This document shows, piece by piece, positions 18,129 to 29,381 of a stretch of DNA of 64,000 nucleotides. The stretch's first letter is position 1; each line of letters opens with the position of its first letter. Below the pieces are notes generated by a model. The model was not told the origin of the DNA, did not search any database, and saw nothing but the letters and a program-made list of their open reading frames with translations. The position numbers and the translations under genes are program-made. The stretch covers positions 740,541 to 804,540 of the forward strand of contig NZ_MRDM01000010.1 of NCBI RefSeq assembly GCF_002008165.1. The letters run 5' to 3'. The stretch comes from Rhizobium laguerreae. Its GTDB lineage: Bacteria > Pseudomonadota > Alphaproteobacteria > Rhizobiales > Rhizobiaceae.

Positions 18129-19490
18129 ATGAAAAAGTCATTTTTGATGGGCGTTGCCGTGGCAGCGCTTTTTGCCGGTGCTGCGTCCGCGGCCGATTTG
18201 AAATTTGCCCCGGGACAGGATTCCAAGTTCAACTGGAAGAGCTATGACGAGTTCAAGGCTGCTCATGCCGATCTGAAGGGTCAGCCGCTGACGATCTTCG
18301 GGCCGTGGCGCGGTGAGGACGAGGCGTTCTTCATGAGCGTGCTTGCCTATTTCACCGAAGCCACCGGTATCGATGCCAAATACTCCTCTTCCGAAAACTA
18401 CGAACAGCAGATCGTCATCGACACGCAGGCGGGTTCGCCGCCGAACATTGCCGTTCTGCCGCAGCCCGGCCTCCTGGCCGATCTCGCCAGCAAGGGCTTC
18501 CTGACGCCGCTCGGCGATGACAACTCCAAGTGGATCAAGGACAATTACGGCGCCGGCGACAGCTGGGTCGGTTATGGCACCTACAAGGGCAAGGACGGCA
18601 AGGAAGCCTTCTACGCCTTCCCCTACAAGGCCGACGTAAAATCGCTGGTCTGGTATGTTCCGGAGAACTTCGAGGAAGCCGGTTACAAGATCCCGACGAC
18701 CATGGAAGAGCTGCATGCCCTGACCGACCAGATCGTCAAGGACGGCGGCGTTCCCTGGTGCATCGGTCTCGGTTCCGGCGGCGCCACCGGCTGGCCGGCG
18801 ACCGACTGGGTCGAGGACATCATGCTGCGCATGCAGCCGCCGGAAGCCTACGATAAGTGGACGACCAACGAGCTGAAGTTCACCGATCCGGCCGTCGTTG
18901 CCGCGATCGACGAGTTCGGCAAGTTCGCCAAGAACGCCAAATACGTCGATGGCGGCGTCGCAGCCGTGGCTTCGACCGATTTCCGCGACAGCCCGAAGGG
19001 CCTCTTTGCGGTTCCGCCGAAGTGCTACATGCACCATCAGGCCTCGTTCATCCCGTCCTTCTTCCCTGAGGGCACGAAGCTCGGCCAGGATGCCGACTTC
19101 TTCTACATGCCGACCTTTGCTTCGCATCCCGAACTCGGCAAGCCGGTTCTGGGCGCCGGCACGCTCGTCTCGATCGCCAAGGACTCGAAGGCTGCTCGCG
19201 CCTTCATCGACTTCCTGAAAACCCCGATCGCCCATGAGGTCTGGATGGCGCAGTCGAGCTTCCTGACGCCGTATAAGAGCGTCAGCACCGAGGCCTATGC
19301 CAACCCGCAGATGAAGAAGGAAGGCGATATCCTGACCTCCGCCACCACCTTCCGCTTCGACGGTTCCGACCTGATGCCGGGCAAGATCGGCGCCGGCGCC
19401 TTTTGGACCGGCATGGTCGATTTCGTCGGCGGCAAGTCCGCTGAAGAGGCTGCAGGCGAAATCCAGAGCGCCTGGGACGGCATCAAGTAA
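18129..19490 (+). CDS. aglE: Alpha-glucoside ABC transporter substrate-binding protein AglE
   Basis: A 453-residue extracellular-solute-binding protein of the carbohydrate (family 1) type with a signal peptide (MKKSFLMGVAVAALFAGAASAADL, cleavage after the Ala-Ser-Ala stretch). Features of the family include YSSSENYEQQIVIDTQAGSPPNIAVLPQPGLLADLA and the sugar-pocket aromatics. It captures sucrose, maltose or trehalose-type alpha-glucosides in the periplasm for AglFG. First gene of the operon; a stem-loop directly after it may favour high expression of this protein over the membrane parts. Confidence 0.93.
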   Translation: MKKSFLMGVAVAALFAGAASAADLKFAPGQDSKFNWKSYDEFKAAHADLKGQPLTIFGPWRGEDEAFFMSVLAYFTEATGIDAKYSSSENYEQQIVIDTQAGSPPNIAVLPQPGLLADLASKGFLTPLGDDNSKWIKDNYGAGDSWVGYGTYKGKDGKEAFYAFPYKADVKSLVWYVPENFEEAGYKIPTTMEELHALTDQIVKDGGVPWCIGLGSGGATGWPATDWVEDIMLRMQPPEAYDKWTTNELKFTDPAVVAAIDEFGKFAKNAKYVDGGVAAVASTDFRDSPKGLFAVPPKCYMHHQASFIPSFFPEGTKLGQDADFFYMPTFASHPELGKPVLGAGTLVSIAKDSKAARAFIDFLKTPIAHEVWMAQSSFLTPYKSVSTEAYANPQMKKEGDILTSATTFRFDGSDLMPGKIGAGAFWTGMVDFVGGKSAEEAAGEIQSAWDGIK

Positions 19491-19502
19491 TCTTCTAAAA
19501 TT

Positions 19503-19526
19503 ATGCCGCCGGCTTGCCGGCGGCAT
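19503..19526 (+). terminator. Intra-operon hairpin after aglE
   Basis: A perfect ten-base-pair stem (ATGCCGCCGG with CCGGCGGCAT, loop CTTG) begins 13 bases after the aglE stop in the 188-base gap before aglF. It lacks a long T-tract. Such structures after binding-protein genes usually cut transcription partly or protect the upstream mRNA. Confidence 0.65.
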
Positions 19527-19678
19527 GGCTTTGCATGACTGGCCGGACTCGCAAAGAGCCCGGCCATCGCAGGATATATTGTGATTGGGCAATACAAATA
19601 AATTGACGGTGACCGGCGTTGACCCGTCAGAATAAAAACCGGTCGGAATAAGATCAGGGGAAGCAGGGGAGGGACGAA

Positions 19679-20692
19679 ATGCTGTTGCAGATAGTGTCCG
19701 CTTTAAGCGTCGTGGTCGTCGCCGTTGTCGCGTGCTCGGCCTATTTCTATTTTTCGAACAAGATCCTGGATCTCGCTCTGCCGGTGAAGGATGGCGACAT
19801 CCGCGCCGCATCGCGCAATCTCAACCGGCGTGCATTGATCCGGCCATGGTTGTTCATCGGCCCGGCGCTGTTCCTGCTCATCGTCTACCTCGTCTATCCC
19901 GTCGTTGCGACCTTCATCCTCTCCTTCTACGACCGCGCCGGTCTGCAGTTCGTCGGCCTCGCCAACTACAAATGGGCGCTCGGCGACCGCGAATTCCGCC
20001 AGGCGATCTTCAACAACATCCTCTGGCTCGCCGTGGTGCCTGCTGCCTGCACCTTCTTCGGCCTCGTCATCGCCGTGATGACCGATCGCATCTGGTGGGG
20101 CAATATCGCCAAGAGCATCGTCTTCATGCCGATGGCGATCTCCTTCGTCGGCGCCTCGGTCATCTGGAAATTCATTTATGAATATCGCGGCGGCAACGAC
20201 GTCCAGATCGGCCTGCTGAACGCCATCGTCCAGACCTTCGGCGGCACGCCGGAGGTGTGGATCTCCATTCCCTTCTGGAACAACTTCTTCTTGATGATCA
20301 TTCTGATCTGGATCCAGACCGGTTTCGCCATGGTCATCCTGTCGGCGGCTCTTCGCGGCATTCCGGAAGAGACGATCGAAGCGGCCGTCATCGACGGCGC
20401 CAATGGCTGGCAGATCTTCTGGCGCATCATGGTGCCGCAGATCTGGGGCTCCATCGCAGTCGTCTGGACGACGATCACCATCCTCGTCCTTAAGGTCTTC
20501 GACATCGTGCTGACCATGACCAACGGCCAGTGGCAGACGATGGTGCTGGCGAACCTGATGTTCGACTGGATGTTCCGCGGCGGCGGGGATTCCGGCCGAA
20601 GCGCGGTCATCGCCATCATCATCATGCTCGCCGTCACGCCGATCATGGTCTGGAACGTGCGCCGCGCCAATCGCGAATTGAAGGGGCACTGA
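19679..20692 (+). CDS. aglF: Alpha-glucoside ABC transporter permease AglF
   Basis: A 337-residue permease of the MalF type. An extra hydrophobic amino-terminal segment (ALSVVVVAVVACSAYFYFS) precedes the usual six membrane helices. The cytosolic loop that docks with the ATPase is seen near residues 230-250 (GIPEETIEAAVIDGANGWQIFWRIMVPQIWG, the EAA motif). It pairs with AglG to form the channel. The start follows GGGGAGGGACGAA, a strong ribosome site. aglG starts one base after its stop. Confidence 0.93.
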   Translation: MLLQIVSALSVVVVAVVACSAYFYFSNKILDLALPVKDGDIRAASRNLNRRALIRPWLFIGPALFLLIVYLVYPVVATFILSFYDRAGLQFVGLANYKWALGDREFRQAIFNNILWLAVVPAACTFFGLVIAVMTDRIWWGNIAKSIVFMPMAISFVGASVIWKFIYEYRGGNDVQIGLLNAIVQTFGGTPEVWISIPFWNNFFLMIILIWIQTGFAMVILSAALRGIPEETIEAAVIDGANGWQIFWRIMVPQIWGSIAVVWTTITILVLKVFDIVLTMTNGQWQTMVLANLMFDWMFRGGGDSGRSAVIAIIIMLAVTPIMVWNVRRANRELKGH

Positions 20693-20693
20693 G

Positions 20694-21857
20694 ATGACCG
20701 CTATCGGAAGCTATTTCAAGATCGGTCCCGCCCGTCTCTTCGTTCACGCAGCCGTTCTGCTGATTGTCATCATCTGGCTCATCCCGACGCTCGGCATCTT
20801 CGTCAGCGCGCTGCGCGACAAGGACCAGATCGTCGTCTCCGGCTGGTGGACGGCCTTCGTCGGCTCGACGCAGACCGTTGCCGTTCGCTTGGGCACACCG
20901 GACCAGCAGCAGCAGGAAGGTGCCGCCTATGTCATTGCAGGCAATGTGCTGGAAGGCCAGACCGGCCGCGCGGTAAAGGCCTTCGGCAATCGCGTGCAGC
21001 AGCCGGCCGCCTTCAAGGCCGGCGAGACCGCCGATCTCGGCGACGGCGAAACCCTGCAGATCAACAGCGACGGCAGTTATCGCTATGTGAAGAACGCCGC
21101 CTTTTCGCCCGACCAGCGCCCGCGGCGCATCTATGCATCCGTCTCGGCGCCGCCGGAATTCACCATGCAGAACTACAACACGGTTCTAAGAGGCGAGGGC
21201 ATCGGCCAATCCTTCATCAACTCGCTGACCGTGACGATCCCGGCGACGATCATCCCGATCCTGATTGCCGCTTTCGCCGCTTATGCGCTCAGCTGGATGG
21301 AGTTTCCCGGCCGCGCGCTGCTGATCGCGCTCGTCGTTGGCCTCATCGTCGTGCCGCTGCAGATGTCATTGATCCCGCTGCTGCGTCTCTACAACGAGAT
21401 CGGCAACATGCTCGGCCAGCCGTCGAAGACCTATCCCGGCATCTGGCTGGCTCATACCGCTTTCGGCATGCCGCTCGCCATCTATCTCTTGCGGGCCTAT
21501 ATCGCCGGCCTGCCGAAGGAAATCATCGAATCCGCCCGCGTCGATGGCGCGAGTGATTTCGAGATCTTCGTCCGCATCGTTTTGCCTCTATCCTTCCCGG
21601 CACTCGCCTCCTTCGCCATCTTCCAGTTCCTGTGGGTATGGAACGACCTGCTCGTCGCCATGGTCTTCCTCGGTACCGACAAGGACCACATCGTGCTGAC
21701 CGGCAGCCTGAACGCGCTGCTCGGCTCGCGCGGCGGCAATTGGGAGATTTTGACGGCGTCAGCCTTCGTCACCATCATCGTGCCGCTGCTCGTCTTCTTC
21801 GGGCTGCAGCGTTATCTGGTGCGCGGTCTGCTGGCAGGTTCGGTCAAGGGAGGTTGA
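20694..21857 (+). CDS. aglG: Alpha-glucoside ABC transporter permease AglG with large periplasmic insertion
   Basis: A 387-residue permease of the MalG type, with the EAA loop LPKEIIESARVDGASDFEIFVRIVLPLSFP near residue 265-295. MalG-type permeases are usually 270-300 residues; the excess here is a segment of roughly 100 residues (about 50-155, from the region after the first membrane helix to FTMQNYNTVL) that is hydrophilic and Gln/Gly/Asp-rich, so it should be a periplasmic domain. As far as I recall AglG of other rhizobia is also long. The insertion might contact AglE or sense substrate; that is conjecture. Confidence 0.92.
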   Translation: MTAIGSYFKIGPARLFVHAAVLLIVIIWLIPTLGIFVSALRDKDQIVVSGWWTAFVGSTQTVAVRLGTPDQQQQEGAAYVIAGNVLEGQTGRAVKAFGNRVQQPAAFKAGETADLGDGETLQINSDGSYRYVKNAAFSPDQRPRRIYASVSAPPEFTMQNYNTVLRGEGIGQSFINSLTVTIPATIIPILIAAFAAYALSWMEFPGRALLIALVVGLIVVPLQMSLIPLLRLYNEIGNMLGQPSKTYPGIWLAHTAFGMPLAIYLLRAYIAGLPKEIIESARVDGASDFEIFVRIVLPLSFPALASFAIFQFLWVWNDLLVAMVFLGTDKDHIVLTGSLNALLGSRGGNWEILTASAFVTIIVPLLVFFGLQRYLVRGLLAGSVKGG

Positions 21858-21891
21858 CCATTCCCGAACGTGACTTCAAACAGGATATTCC

Positions 21892-23544
<1,653 letters not shown>

Positions 23545-23564
23545 AGAACGCAGGGGAGAGAGAA

Positions 23565-24653
23565 ATGACTGGACTGACGCTGAAGGATATTCGCAAATCC
23601 TACGGTTCCGTGGACGTTCTCCACGGTATCGACCTCGATATCAAGCAGGGCGAATTCATCGTCTTCGTCGGTCCGTCCGGCTGTGGCAAATCCACGCTTC
23701 TGCGCATGATCGCCGGTCTTGAGGCGATCACCGGCGGTGAGATGTATATCGATGGCCATCTCGTCAATGACGTACCGCCCTCCAAGCGCGGCATCGCCAT
23801 GGTCTTCCAGTCCTATGCGCTCTACCCGCATATGACCGTCTTCGATAACATGGCGTTCGGCATGAAGATCGCCGGCGAAAGCAAGCAGGAAATCGATCGC
23901 CGCGTCAAGGCGGCGGCCGAGAGCCTGCAGCTGACCCAATATCTCGGTCGCCTGCCGAAGGCGCTTTCCGGCGGCCAGCGCCAGCGCGTGGCGATCGGCC
24001 GCGCCATCTGCCGCGATCCCAAGGTCTTCCTGTTCGACGAGCCGCTCTCCAACCTCGATGCCGCGCTGCGCGTCGCGACCCGCATCGAGATCGCCCGTCT
24101 GAACGAACAGATGGCCGATACGACGATGATCTACGTCACCCATGACCAGGTCGAGGCGATGACGCTCGCCGACCGCATCGTCGTACTCTCCGCCGGCAAT
24201 ATCGAGCAGGTCGGTGCGCCGCTGGACCTCTACGAGCGCCCGGCAAACCTCTTTGTTGCGAAATTCATCGGCTCGCCGGCGATGAACATCATCCCCGCGA
24301 CGATATCAGGGACTGGAAGCCAGACGACGGTGACGCTGACCGGCGGCATGTCGGTGACGCTCGATATCGCGACCGATGCGTCCGAAATGGGCAAGCAGGC
24401 AAGCTTCGGCGTTCGTCCGGAGGATCTCGGGGTTGCCGACGGCGCCGACTACCTTTTCGAAGGTGAGGTGTCGATCGTCGAAGCGCTCGGCGAAGTGACG
24501 CTGCTTTATATCGAGGGCTTGGTTCCCGGCGAGCCGATCGTCGTCAAACTGCCCGGCATCTATGATGTGAAGAAGGGCCAGAGGATGCGGTTTGCCGCCG
24601 ACAGGCAGAAGTTGCATCTCTTTGACGCAACCGGTCATACCTACCGGAAATGA
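23565..24653 (+). CDS. aglK: Alpha-glucoside ABC transporter ATP-binding protein AglK
   Basis: A 362-residue ATPase of the MalK/UgpC type: Walker A GPSGCGKST, Q-loop QSYALYPHM, signature ALSGGQRQRV, Walker B VFLFDEPLSNLD and the H-loop THDQVEAMTLADR, then a carboxy-terminal OB-fold regulatory region (about 240-362). It energises AglFG. The ATG at 23565 with the AGGGGAGAGAG ribosome site is chosen over a longer open frame that runs into aglA. Last gene of the operon. Confidence 0.95.
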   Translation: MTGLTLKDIRKSYGSVDVLHGIDLDIKQGEFIVFVGPSGCGKSTLLRMIAGLEAITGGEMYIDGHLVNDVPPSKRGIAMVFQSYALYPHMTVFDNMAFGMKIAGESKQEIDRRVKAAAESLQLTQYLGRLPKALSGGQRQRVAIGRAICRDPKVFLFDEPLSNLDAALRVATRIEIARLNEQMADTTMIYVTHDQVEAMTLADRIVVLSAGNIEQVGAPLDLYERPANLFVAKFIGSPAMNIIPATISGTGSQTTVTLTGGMSVTLDIATDASEMGKQASFGVRPEDLGVADGADYLFEGEVSIVEALGEVTLLYIEGLVPGEPIVVKLPGIYDVKKGQRMRFAADRQKLHLFDATGHTYRK

Positions 24654-24665
24654 GGCGGCCATTTT

Positions 24666-24681
24666 TGGGGTGATCACCCCA
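24666..24681. promoter_or_regulatory. Perfect 16-base palindrome after aglK
   Basis: TGGGGTGATCACCCCA is a perfect dyad without a loop, 12 bases after the aglK stop and about 88 bases before the next gene. Absence of a loop and of a T-tract favours a protein-binding site for the next gene over a terminator, but either is possible. Confidence 0.4.
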
Positions 24682-24769
24682 GGAATTGTGCAGGACGGGC
24701 CGAATTCTCACTTTCTGTTAAAGATCGGCTGCTACCTTTTCCTCGTCAATTTATGAGGGGGATAAGCAC

Positions 24770-25183
24770 GTGGCCGCTTCCAATCCGTCACAGCCAAAAT
24801 CTCATTTCCTGAGCAAGGAAGAATCCTTCATGTATGACCGCGAGGCGCGGTTCAAGATGGAGGACACGATGAATGCCGCGCGCATCGAATATACGGAAAA
24901 GGGCGTCATGCACGCGGCTTCGCGCCGCTGCGACATTGTCCGGATCTCGATGAGCAGCGCGACACTCGCGATCCTGACCCAGTTCAGCCTACCGAAGCAG
25001 TTCTATCTGGATATTCCGGATGCCCGCATCACCAAAGTCGGCTGCCTGCTGATGAAGGTCAACGCCAACAATACGATCGACGTGCGCTTCCTGCGCCTGC
25101 TGACGCAGAAGGAGCTGAACAAGATCTTCGTCTACAGCACCCATCCGGCACACCGCGACTACGTTCTCGACGTCCGGGCCTGA
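24770..25183 (+). CDS. Small PilZ-like protein
   Basis: A 137-residue cytosolic protein. After a charged amino terminus, residues 45-110 follow the beta-barrel pattern of PilZ domains (CDIVRISMSSATLAIL, LPKQFYLDIPD, VGCLLMKV, IDVRFLR). The c-di-GMP-binding motifs are poor: no clear RxxxR and SMSSA in place of the D/NxSxxG motif, so nucleotide binding is doubtful. Start GTG 24770 has a GAGGGGG ribosome site; ATG 24830 (MYDREARFK) is an alternative. It stands alone, with a strong terminator after it. Function unknown. Confidence 0.6.
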   Translation: MAASNPSQPKSHFLSKEESFMYDREARFKMEDTMNAARIEYTEKGVMHAASRRCDIVRISMSSATLAILTQFSLPKQFYLDIPDARITKVGCLLMKVNANNTIDVRFLRLLTQKELNKIFVYSTHPAHRDYVLDVRA

Positions 25184-25203
25184 GGGACCATTCGACTGAA
25201 ATC

Positions 25204-25242
25204 AAAAACCCACGGGGTGCTGCGCGCGCCCCGTGGGTTTTT
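25204..25242. terminator. Two-way terminator between the PilZ-like gene and edd
   Basis: Arms AAAAACCCACGGGG (25204-25217) and CCCCGTGGGTTTTT (25229-25242) pair over 14 bases with an 11-base loop. The T-run on the + strand and A-run at the left give a rho-independent terminator in both directions, fitting the convergent genes on either side. Confidence 0.88.
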
Positions 25243-25263
25243 GTCTGTCTCCAGTGACCACGC

Positions 25264-27087
25264 TCAGTGGTGGAAGAGCACGCTCGCACCCTGGTCCGAA
25301 GGTCCGACGGCGCGGCGGAACGGTGCGAAGAGCTCGCGGCCCATCCCGAATTCATTGTCGGAAAGATCGACGACGACAGGTTCACGCTCGGCCATGTCGG
25401 CCGCATCGACGAGCAGCTCGAGCGTGCCCTTGATCGCGTCGAGGCGAATGATGTCGCCCTCGCGGATGCGGGCGATCGGACCGCCGTCGACCGCTTCCGG
25501 CGTGACGTGGATCGCGGCCGGCACCTTGCCGGATGCGCCGGACATGCGCCCGTCGGTCAGCAGCGCTACGCGGAAGCCGCGGTCCTGCAGCACGCCGAGC
25601 GGTGGCGTCAGCTTGTGCAGTTCCGGCATGCCGTTCGCCTTTGGGCCCTGGAAGCGCACGACGGCGATGAAATCGCGGTTGAGCTTGCCTTCCTTGAAGG
25701 CATCCTGCAGCTCCTGCTGGCTGTGGAAGATGACCGCTGGCGCTTCGATGATGTGACGCTCCGGCTTGACGGCCGATATCTTGATGACCGCCTTGCCGAG
25801 ATTGCCGCGCAGCATCTTCAACCCGCCATTCGCCTGGAACGGCGTCTCGATGCTGGAGAGAACTTTGGGATCGACGCTTTTTTCCGGCGACGGCTCGCGC
25901 AGGACGGCGCCCTTTTCGCCGAGACGGGCGTCGACCGTATAGGCTTGGAGACCTTGACCGAAGACGGTGCGAACGTCGTCATGCACCAGGCCGTGTTTCA
26001 ACAGTTCCTTGATGAGGAATCCCATGCCGCCGGCCGCCTGGAAATGGTTCACGTCGGCCAGTCCGTTCGGATAGACGCGGGCAAGCAGCGGGACGATTTC
26101 CGAAAGCTCGGCAATGTCCTGCCAGGTGAGCTGGATGCCGGCTGCCCGCGCCATGGCGACGAGGTGCAGCGTATGATTGGTCGAGCCGCCGGTCGCATGC
26201 AGGCCGACGACGCCGTTGACGACCGAGCGTTCGTCGATCATCTCACCCGCCGGCGTGAATTCGTTGCCGAGCGCGGTGATCGCCAGCGCCCGCTTGGCAG
26301 CTTCGCGCGTCAGCGCTTCGCGCAGCGGCGTGCCGGGATTGATGAAGGAGGAGCCCGGCATGTGGAAGCCCATGATCTCCATCAGCATCTGGTTGGAATT
26401 GGCGGTGCCGTAGAAGGTGCAGGTGCCGGGGCCGTGATAGGATTTCGATTCCGCTTCCAGCAGTTCGGCGCGTCCGACCTTGCCCTCGGCGAAGAGCTGG
26501 CGCACGCGCGACTTCTCGTCGTTCGGCAGGCCTGTGGTCATCGGGCCGGCCGGAACGAAGATCGACGGCAGGTGCCCGAAGGACAGGGCTGCGATCACCA
26601 GGCCTGGCACGATCTTGTCGCAGACGCCGAGGAAGAGGGCGGCATCGAACATATTGTGCGACAGGCCGACGCCCGCAGACATGGCGATCAGATCGCGCGA
26701 GAAGAGCGAGAGCTCCATGCCCGGCTGTCCCTGGGTGACGCCGTCGCACATCGCCGGCACGCCGCCGGCCACCTGCGCCACGCCGCCGGCTTCGGCGGCT
26801 GCCTCACGGATGATCGCCGGATAGGTCTCGAACGGCTGGTGGGCCGAGAGCATGTCGTTATAGGCGGTGATGATGCCGAGATTGGCGATGCGGTCGCCGG
26901 CAAGCGCATCCTTGTCGGCGGGGGAACAGACCGCGAAGCCGTGGGCAAGGTTGGCGCAGCCAAGTACCGAGCGCTGCACGCCCTGCGAGGCGGCCGCGCG
27001 CAGGCGTTCGAGATAGCGTTCGCGGGTGGGCTTCGAGCGTTCGACGATGCGATCGGTGATCGCAGAGATGCGTGCATGAGCGGACAT
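25264..27087 (-). CDS. edd: Phosphogluconate dehydratase Edd
   Basis: A 607-residue member of the IlvD/Edd family that dehydrates 6-phosphogluconate to 2-keto-3-deoxy-6-phosphogluconate in the cytosol using an iron-sulfur cluster. Family blocks are visible: [65 protein letters not shown] and [19 protein letters not shown], with the cluster cysteines in the CDGVTQG, CDK and CTFYGTAN segments. It is the third gene of zwf-pgl-edd. The aldolase eda is not in the window. Entner-Doudoroff is the main glucose route in rhizobia. Confidence 0.97.
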   Translation of the reverse strand: MSAHARISAITDRIVERSKPTRERYLERLRAAASQGVQRSVLGCANLAHGFAVCSPADKDALAGDRIANLGIITAYNDMLSAHQPFETYPAIIREAAAEAGGVAQVAGGVPAMCDGVTQGQPGMELSLFSRDLIAMSAGVGLSHNMFDAALFLGVCDKIVPGLVIAALSFGHLPSIFVPAGPMTTGLPNDEKSRVRQLFAEGKVGRAELLEAESKSYHGPGTCTFYGTANSNQMLMEIMGFHMPGSSFINPGTPLREALTREAAKRALAITALGNEFTPAGEMIDERSVVNGVVGLHATGGSTNHTLHLVAMARAAGIQLTWQDIAELSEIVPLLARVYPNGLADVNHFQAAGGMGFLIKELLKHGLVHDDVRTVFGQGLQAYTVDARLGEKGAVLREPSPEKSVDPKVLSSIETPFQANGGLKMLRGNLGKAVIKISAVKPERHIIEAPAVIFHSQQELQDAFKEGKLNRDFIAVVRFQGPKANGMPELHKLTPPLGVLQDRGFRVALLTDGRMSGASGKVPAAIHVTPEAVDGGPIARIREGDIIRLDAIKGTLELLVDAADMAEREPVVVDLSDNEFGMGRELFAPFRRAVGPSDQGASVLFHH

Positions 27088-27166
27088 GGAAAATCCCTGC
27101 CTTGTTCGTTGTCTCTATCTGTTTCGGCGGCTCCGGCCTAGATCTGAATTTCAAATCTGCGGCGGA

Positions 27167-27865
27167 TCAGGGAGCCCAGTAGATCTCGACCGGGGAAGTG
27201 GCCCGGCGCAGAATGGCGCGGATCGGCATTTCTGCCTCTTCACCGCTGCCTTCCGCCTTGGCGAGAACGTCTTTTTTGCCTTCGCCCTCGATATGGAGAA
27301 CCAGGAGTGCGGCATCCTCAAGACTGGAGAAGGTGAAGGTCAGGCGCGGCTCGCCGGCCCCTTCCGCTTCCATGGTGATGATGCCGCGCTGCGTCGATGC
27401 GTCGAGCGCCTTGGCAAGATTGCTGCCGCCGGGAAAAAACGAGGCGGTGTGGCCGTCGCCACCCATGCCGAGGATGACGATGTCGAAGGGGATGCCGATC
27501 TCGGCACTTTTTGCAGTCGCAAGTCTTGCAGCTTCCTCGACGGAAGGTGCCGGCTGGTAAAGCGGCACGAAGCGCGCCGCCTTTGCCTTGTTTTGAAGGA
27601 GATTGGCATCGACCAGCAGATGGTTCGAGCGCGGATTGTCGGCCGGCACGAAGCGTTCGTCGACAAGCGTGATCGTCACTTTTTCCCAGGCGATGTCGCG
27701 CGTCGAAAGCGCCTGGAAGAAGGCCTTCGGTGTGGAGCCGCCGGAAACGGCGATGGACGCCGTTCCGCGGGCGGCGATCGCTGCCGAAAGCGTATCGGCG
27801 ACCTTATCGGCGAGACTGCCGGCGAGGTCTGCGGCGCTGGCGAAGGAATGCAGGGTCGATGTCAT
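27167..27865 (-). CDS. pgl: 6-Phosphogluconolactonase Pgl
   Basis: A 232-residue protein of the SOL/DevB family: ASIAVSGGSTPKAFFQALS, VTITLVDERFVPADNPRSNHLLV and LGMGGDGHTASFFPG are diagnostic. It hydrolyses 6-phosphogluconolactone. The ATG at 27865 (MTSTLHSFASA) is chosen because it follows an AGGACG ribosome site and the zwf stop by ten bases; the longer open frame overlaps zwf. Downstream edd starts after 79 bases. Confidence 0.93.
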   Translation of the reverse strand: MTSTLHSFASAADLAGSLADKVADTLSAAIAARGTASIAVSGGSTPKAFFQALSTRDIAWEKVTITLVDERFVPADNPRSNHLLVDANLLQNKAKAARFVPLYQPAPSVEEAARLATAKSAEIGIPFDIVILGMGGDGHTASFFPGGSNLAKALDASTQRGIITMEAEGAGEPRLTFTFSSLEDAALLVLHIEGEGKKDVLAKAEGSGEEAEMPIRAILRRATSPVEIYWAP

Positions 27866-27875
27866 CGATGTCGTC

Positions 27876-29351
27876 CTAGATTTCGTCATGCCAGGTGCGG
27901 CCGTCACGCTCGATCAGCGCGATGGCCTGGCTCGGCCCCCAGGTGCCGGCCGTATAGCCCTGCACCTGCTGGCCGGTCGTTTCCCAACCCTTGAGGATCG
28001 GATCCACCCATTTCCATGCGGCTTCGACTTCGTCGCGGCGCATGAACAGCGTCTGGTTGGAACGGATCACGTCCATCAGCAGGCGCTCGTAGGCGTCCGG
28101 ATTGCGGACGTTGAAGGCCTGGGCGAAGCTCATGTCGAGCGAGACGTTGCGCAGGCGCATGCCGCCCGGACCCGGATCCTTGATCATCAGCGACTGCTTG
28201 ACGCCCTCATCCGGCTGCAGGCGGATGATCAGCTGGTTGGCGACGATGCGCCCGGCCGCCTGGTCGAAGATCGCGTGCGGGATCGGCTTGAAGGTGATGA
28301 CGATCTCGGACATGCGCCCGGTCAGGCGTTTGCCGGTTCTTATATAGAAGGGAACGCCGGCCCAGCGCCAGTTGTTGATCTCGGCCTTGATGGCGACGAA
28401 GGTCTCGGTGTTCGAGACGCCGCCTTCGAGCTCTTCGAGGTAGCCTTTGACCGGGCCGGTACCCGATGCGCCGGCGCGATACTGGCCGCGGACCGTCGCC
28501 TGCTCGACGTTGGAGGCATTGAGCGGCTTCAGCGCGCGCAGCACCTTCAGCTTCTCGTCGCGCACGGCTTCCGAATCCATCGACGAGGGCACTTCCATCG
28601 CCGTCAGGCAGAGTAGCTGAAGAATGTGGTTCTGCACCATGTCGCGCAGCGCACCCGCCGTATCGTAATAGCCGGCGCGGCCTTCGAGGCCGACCGATTC
28701 AGCCACGGTGATCTGCACGTGGTCGATGTAGTTGGCATTCCAGAGCGGCTCGTAGAGCGCATTGGCAAAGCGCAGCGCCATCAGGTTCTGCACCGTCTCC
28801 TTGCCGAGATAGTGGTCGATGCGGAAGATCTGCTCTTCCTTGAAGGCACGGCCGATCGTGTCGTTGAGCTGCAGCGCAGAAGCGAGATCGCGGCCGATCG
28901 GCTTTTCGACGACGATGCGGGTCGACTTGGTGATCAGCTTATGGTCTGCGATTTTCTGCGAAATATCGCCGAAGATGCCGGGCGCGACCGCGAGATAGAA
29001 GGCGCGCACACGGTCCTTGCCCTCGTCGAGCAGCTTCTTCAGCTGATCCCAGCCGGTATCCGTGCGGGCATCAACCGAGACGTAGTAGAGGCGGGCACAG
29101 AACTTCTCCACCTCAGCCTCGTCGTATTCGCCCTTCTTCAGGTGTTCCTTCAGCGCATCGCGGGCAAAATTGCGGTATTCCTCGTGGGTCAACGGGCTGC
29201 GCGAGGCGCCGATCACGCGGGTCGGTTCGCTGAACTGGCCTTCGATCTGGCGATGATAAAGCGCGGGCAGCAATTTGCGCTCGGCAAGGTCGCCGCTGCC
29301 GCCGAAAACGACGTAATCAAAAGGCTCAACGGGAATGATTTGGCTGCTCAT
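27876..29351 (-). CDS. zwf: Glucose-6-phosphate 1-dehydrogenase Zwf
   Basis: A 491-residue enzyme that oxidises glucose 6-phosphate with NADP. Motifs: the dinucleotide-binding VVFGGSGDLAERKLLPALY at the start, VVEKPIGRD, and the active-site RIDHYLGKETVQNLMALRFAN. The ATG at 29351 (MSSQIIPVE) is preferred over the in-frame TTG 15 bases upstream because GAGAGA then lies at ribosome-site distance. First gene of the operon; an imperfect palindrome at 29382-29412 lies in its promoter region. Confidence 0.97.
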   Translation of the reverse strand: MSSQIIPVEPFDYVVFGGSGDLAERKLLPALYHRQIEGQFSEPTRVIGASRSPLTHEEYRNFARDALKEHLKKGEYDEAEVEKFCARLYYVSVDARTDTGWDQLKKLLDEGKDRVRAFYLAVAPGIFGDISQKIADHKLITKSTRIVVEKPIGRDLASALQLNDTIGRAFKEEQIFRIDHYLGKETVQNLMALRFANALYEPLWNANYIDHVQITVAESVGLEGRAGYYDTAGALRDMVQNHILQLLCLTAMEVPSSMDSEAVRDEKLKVLRALKPLNASNVEQATVRGQYRAGASGTGPVKGYLEELEGGVSNTETFVAIKAEINNWRWAGVPFYIRTGKRLTGRMSEIVITFKPIPHAIFDQAAGRIVANQLIIRLQPDEGVKQSLMIKDPGPGGMRLRNVSLDMSFAQAFNVRNPDAYERLLMDVIRSNQTLFMRRDEVEAAWKWVDPILKGWETTGQQVQGYTAGTWGPSQAIALIERDGRTWHDEI

Positions 29352-29381
29352 GAGCTTGTCTCTCAATCAGGCTTGGTTGAC

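Noticed and set aside
25267..27141. 624-codon + strand frame opposite edd
   Set aside because: Shadow of edd; His/Asp/Gly/Arg-rich without family features.
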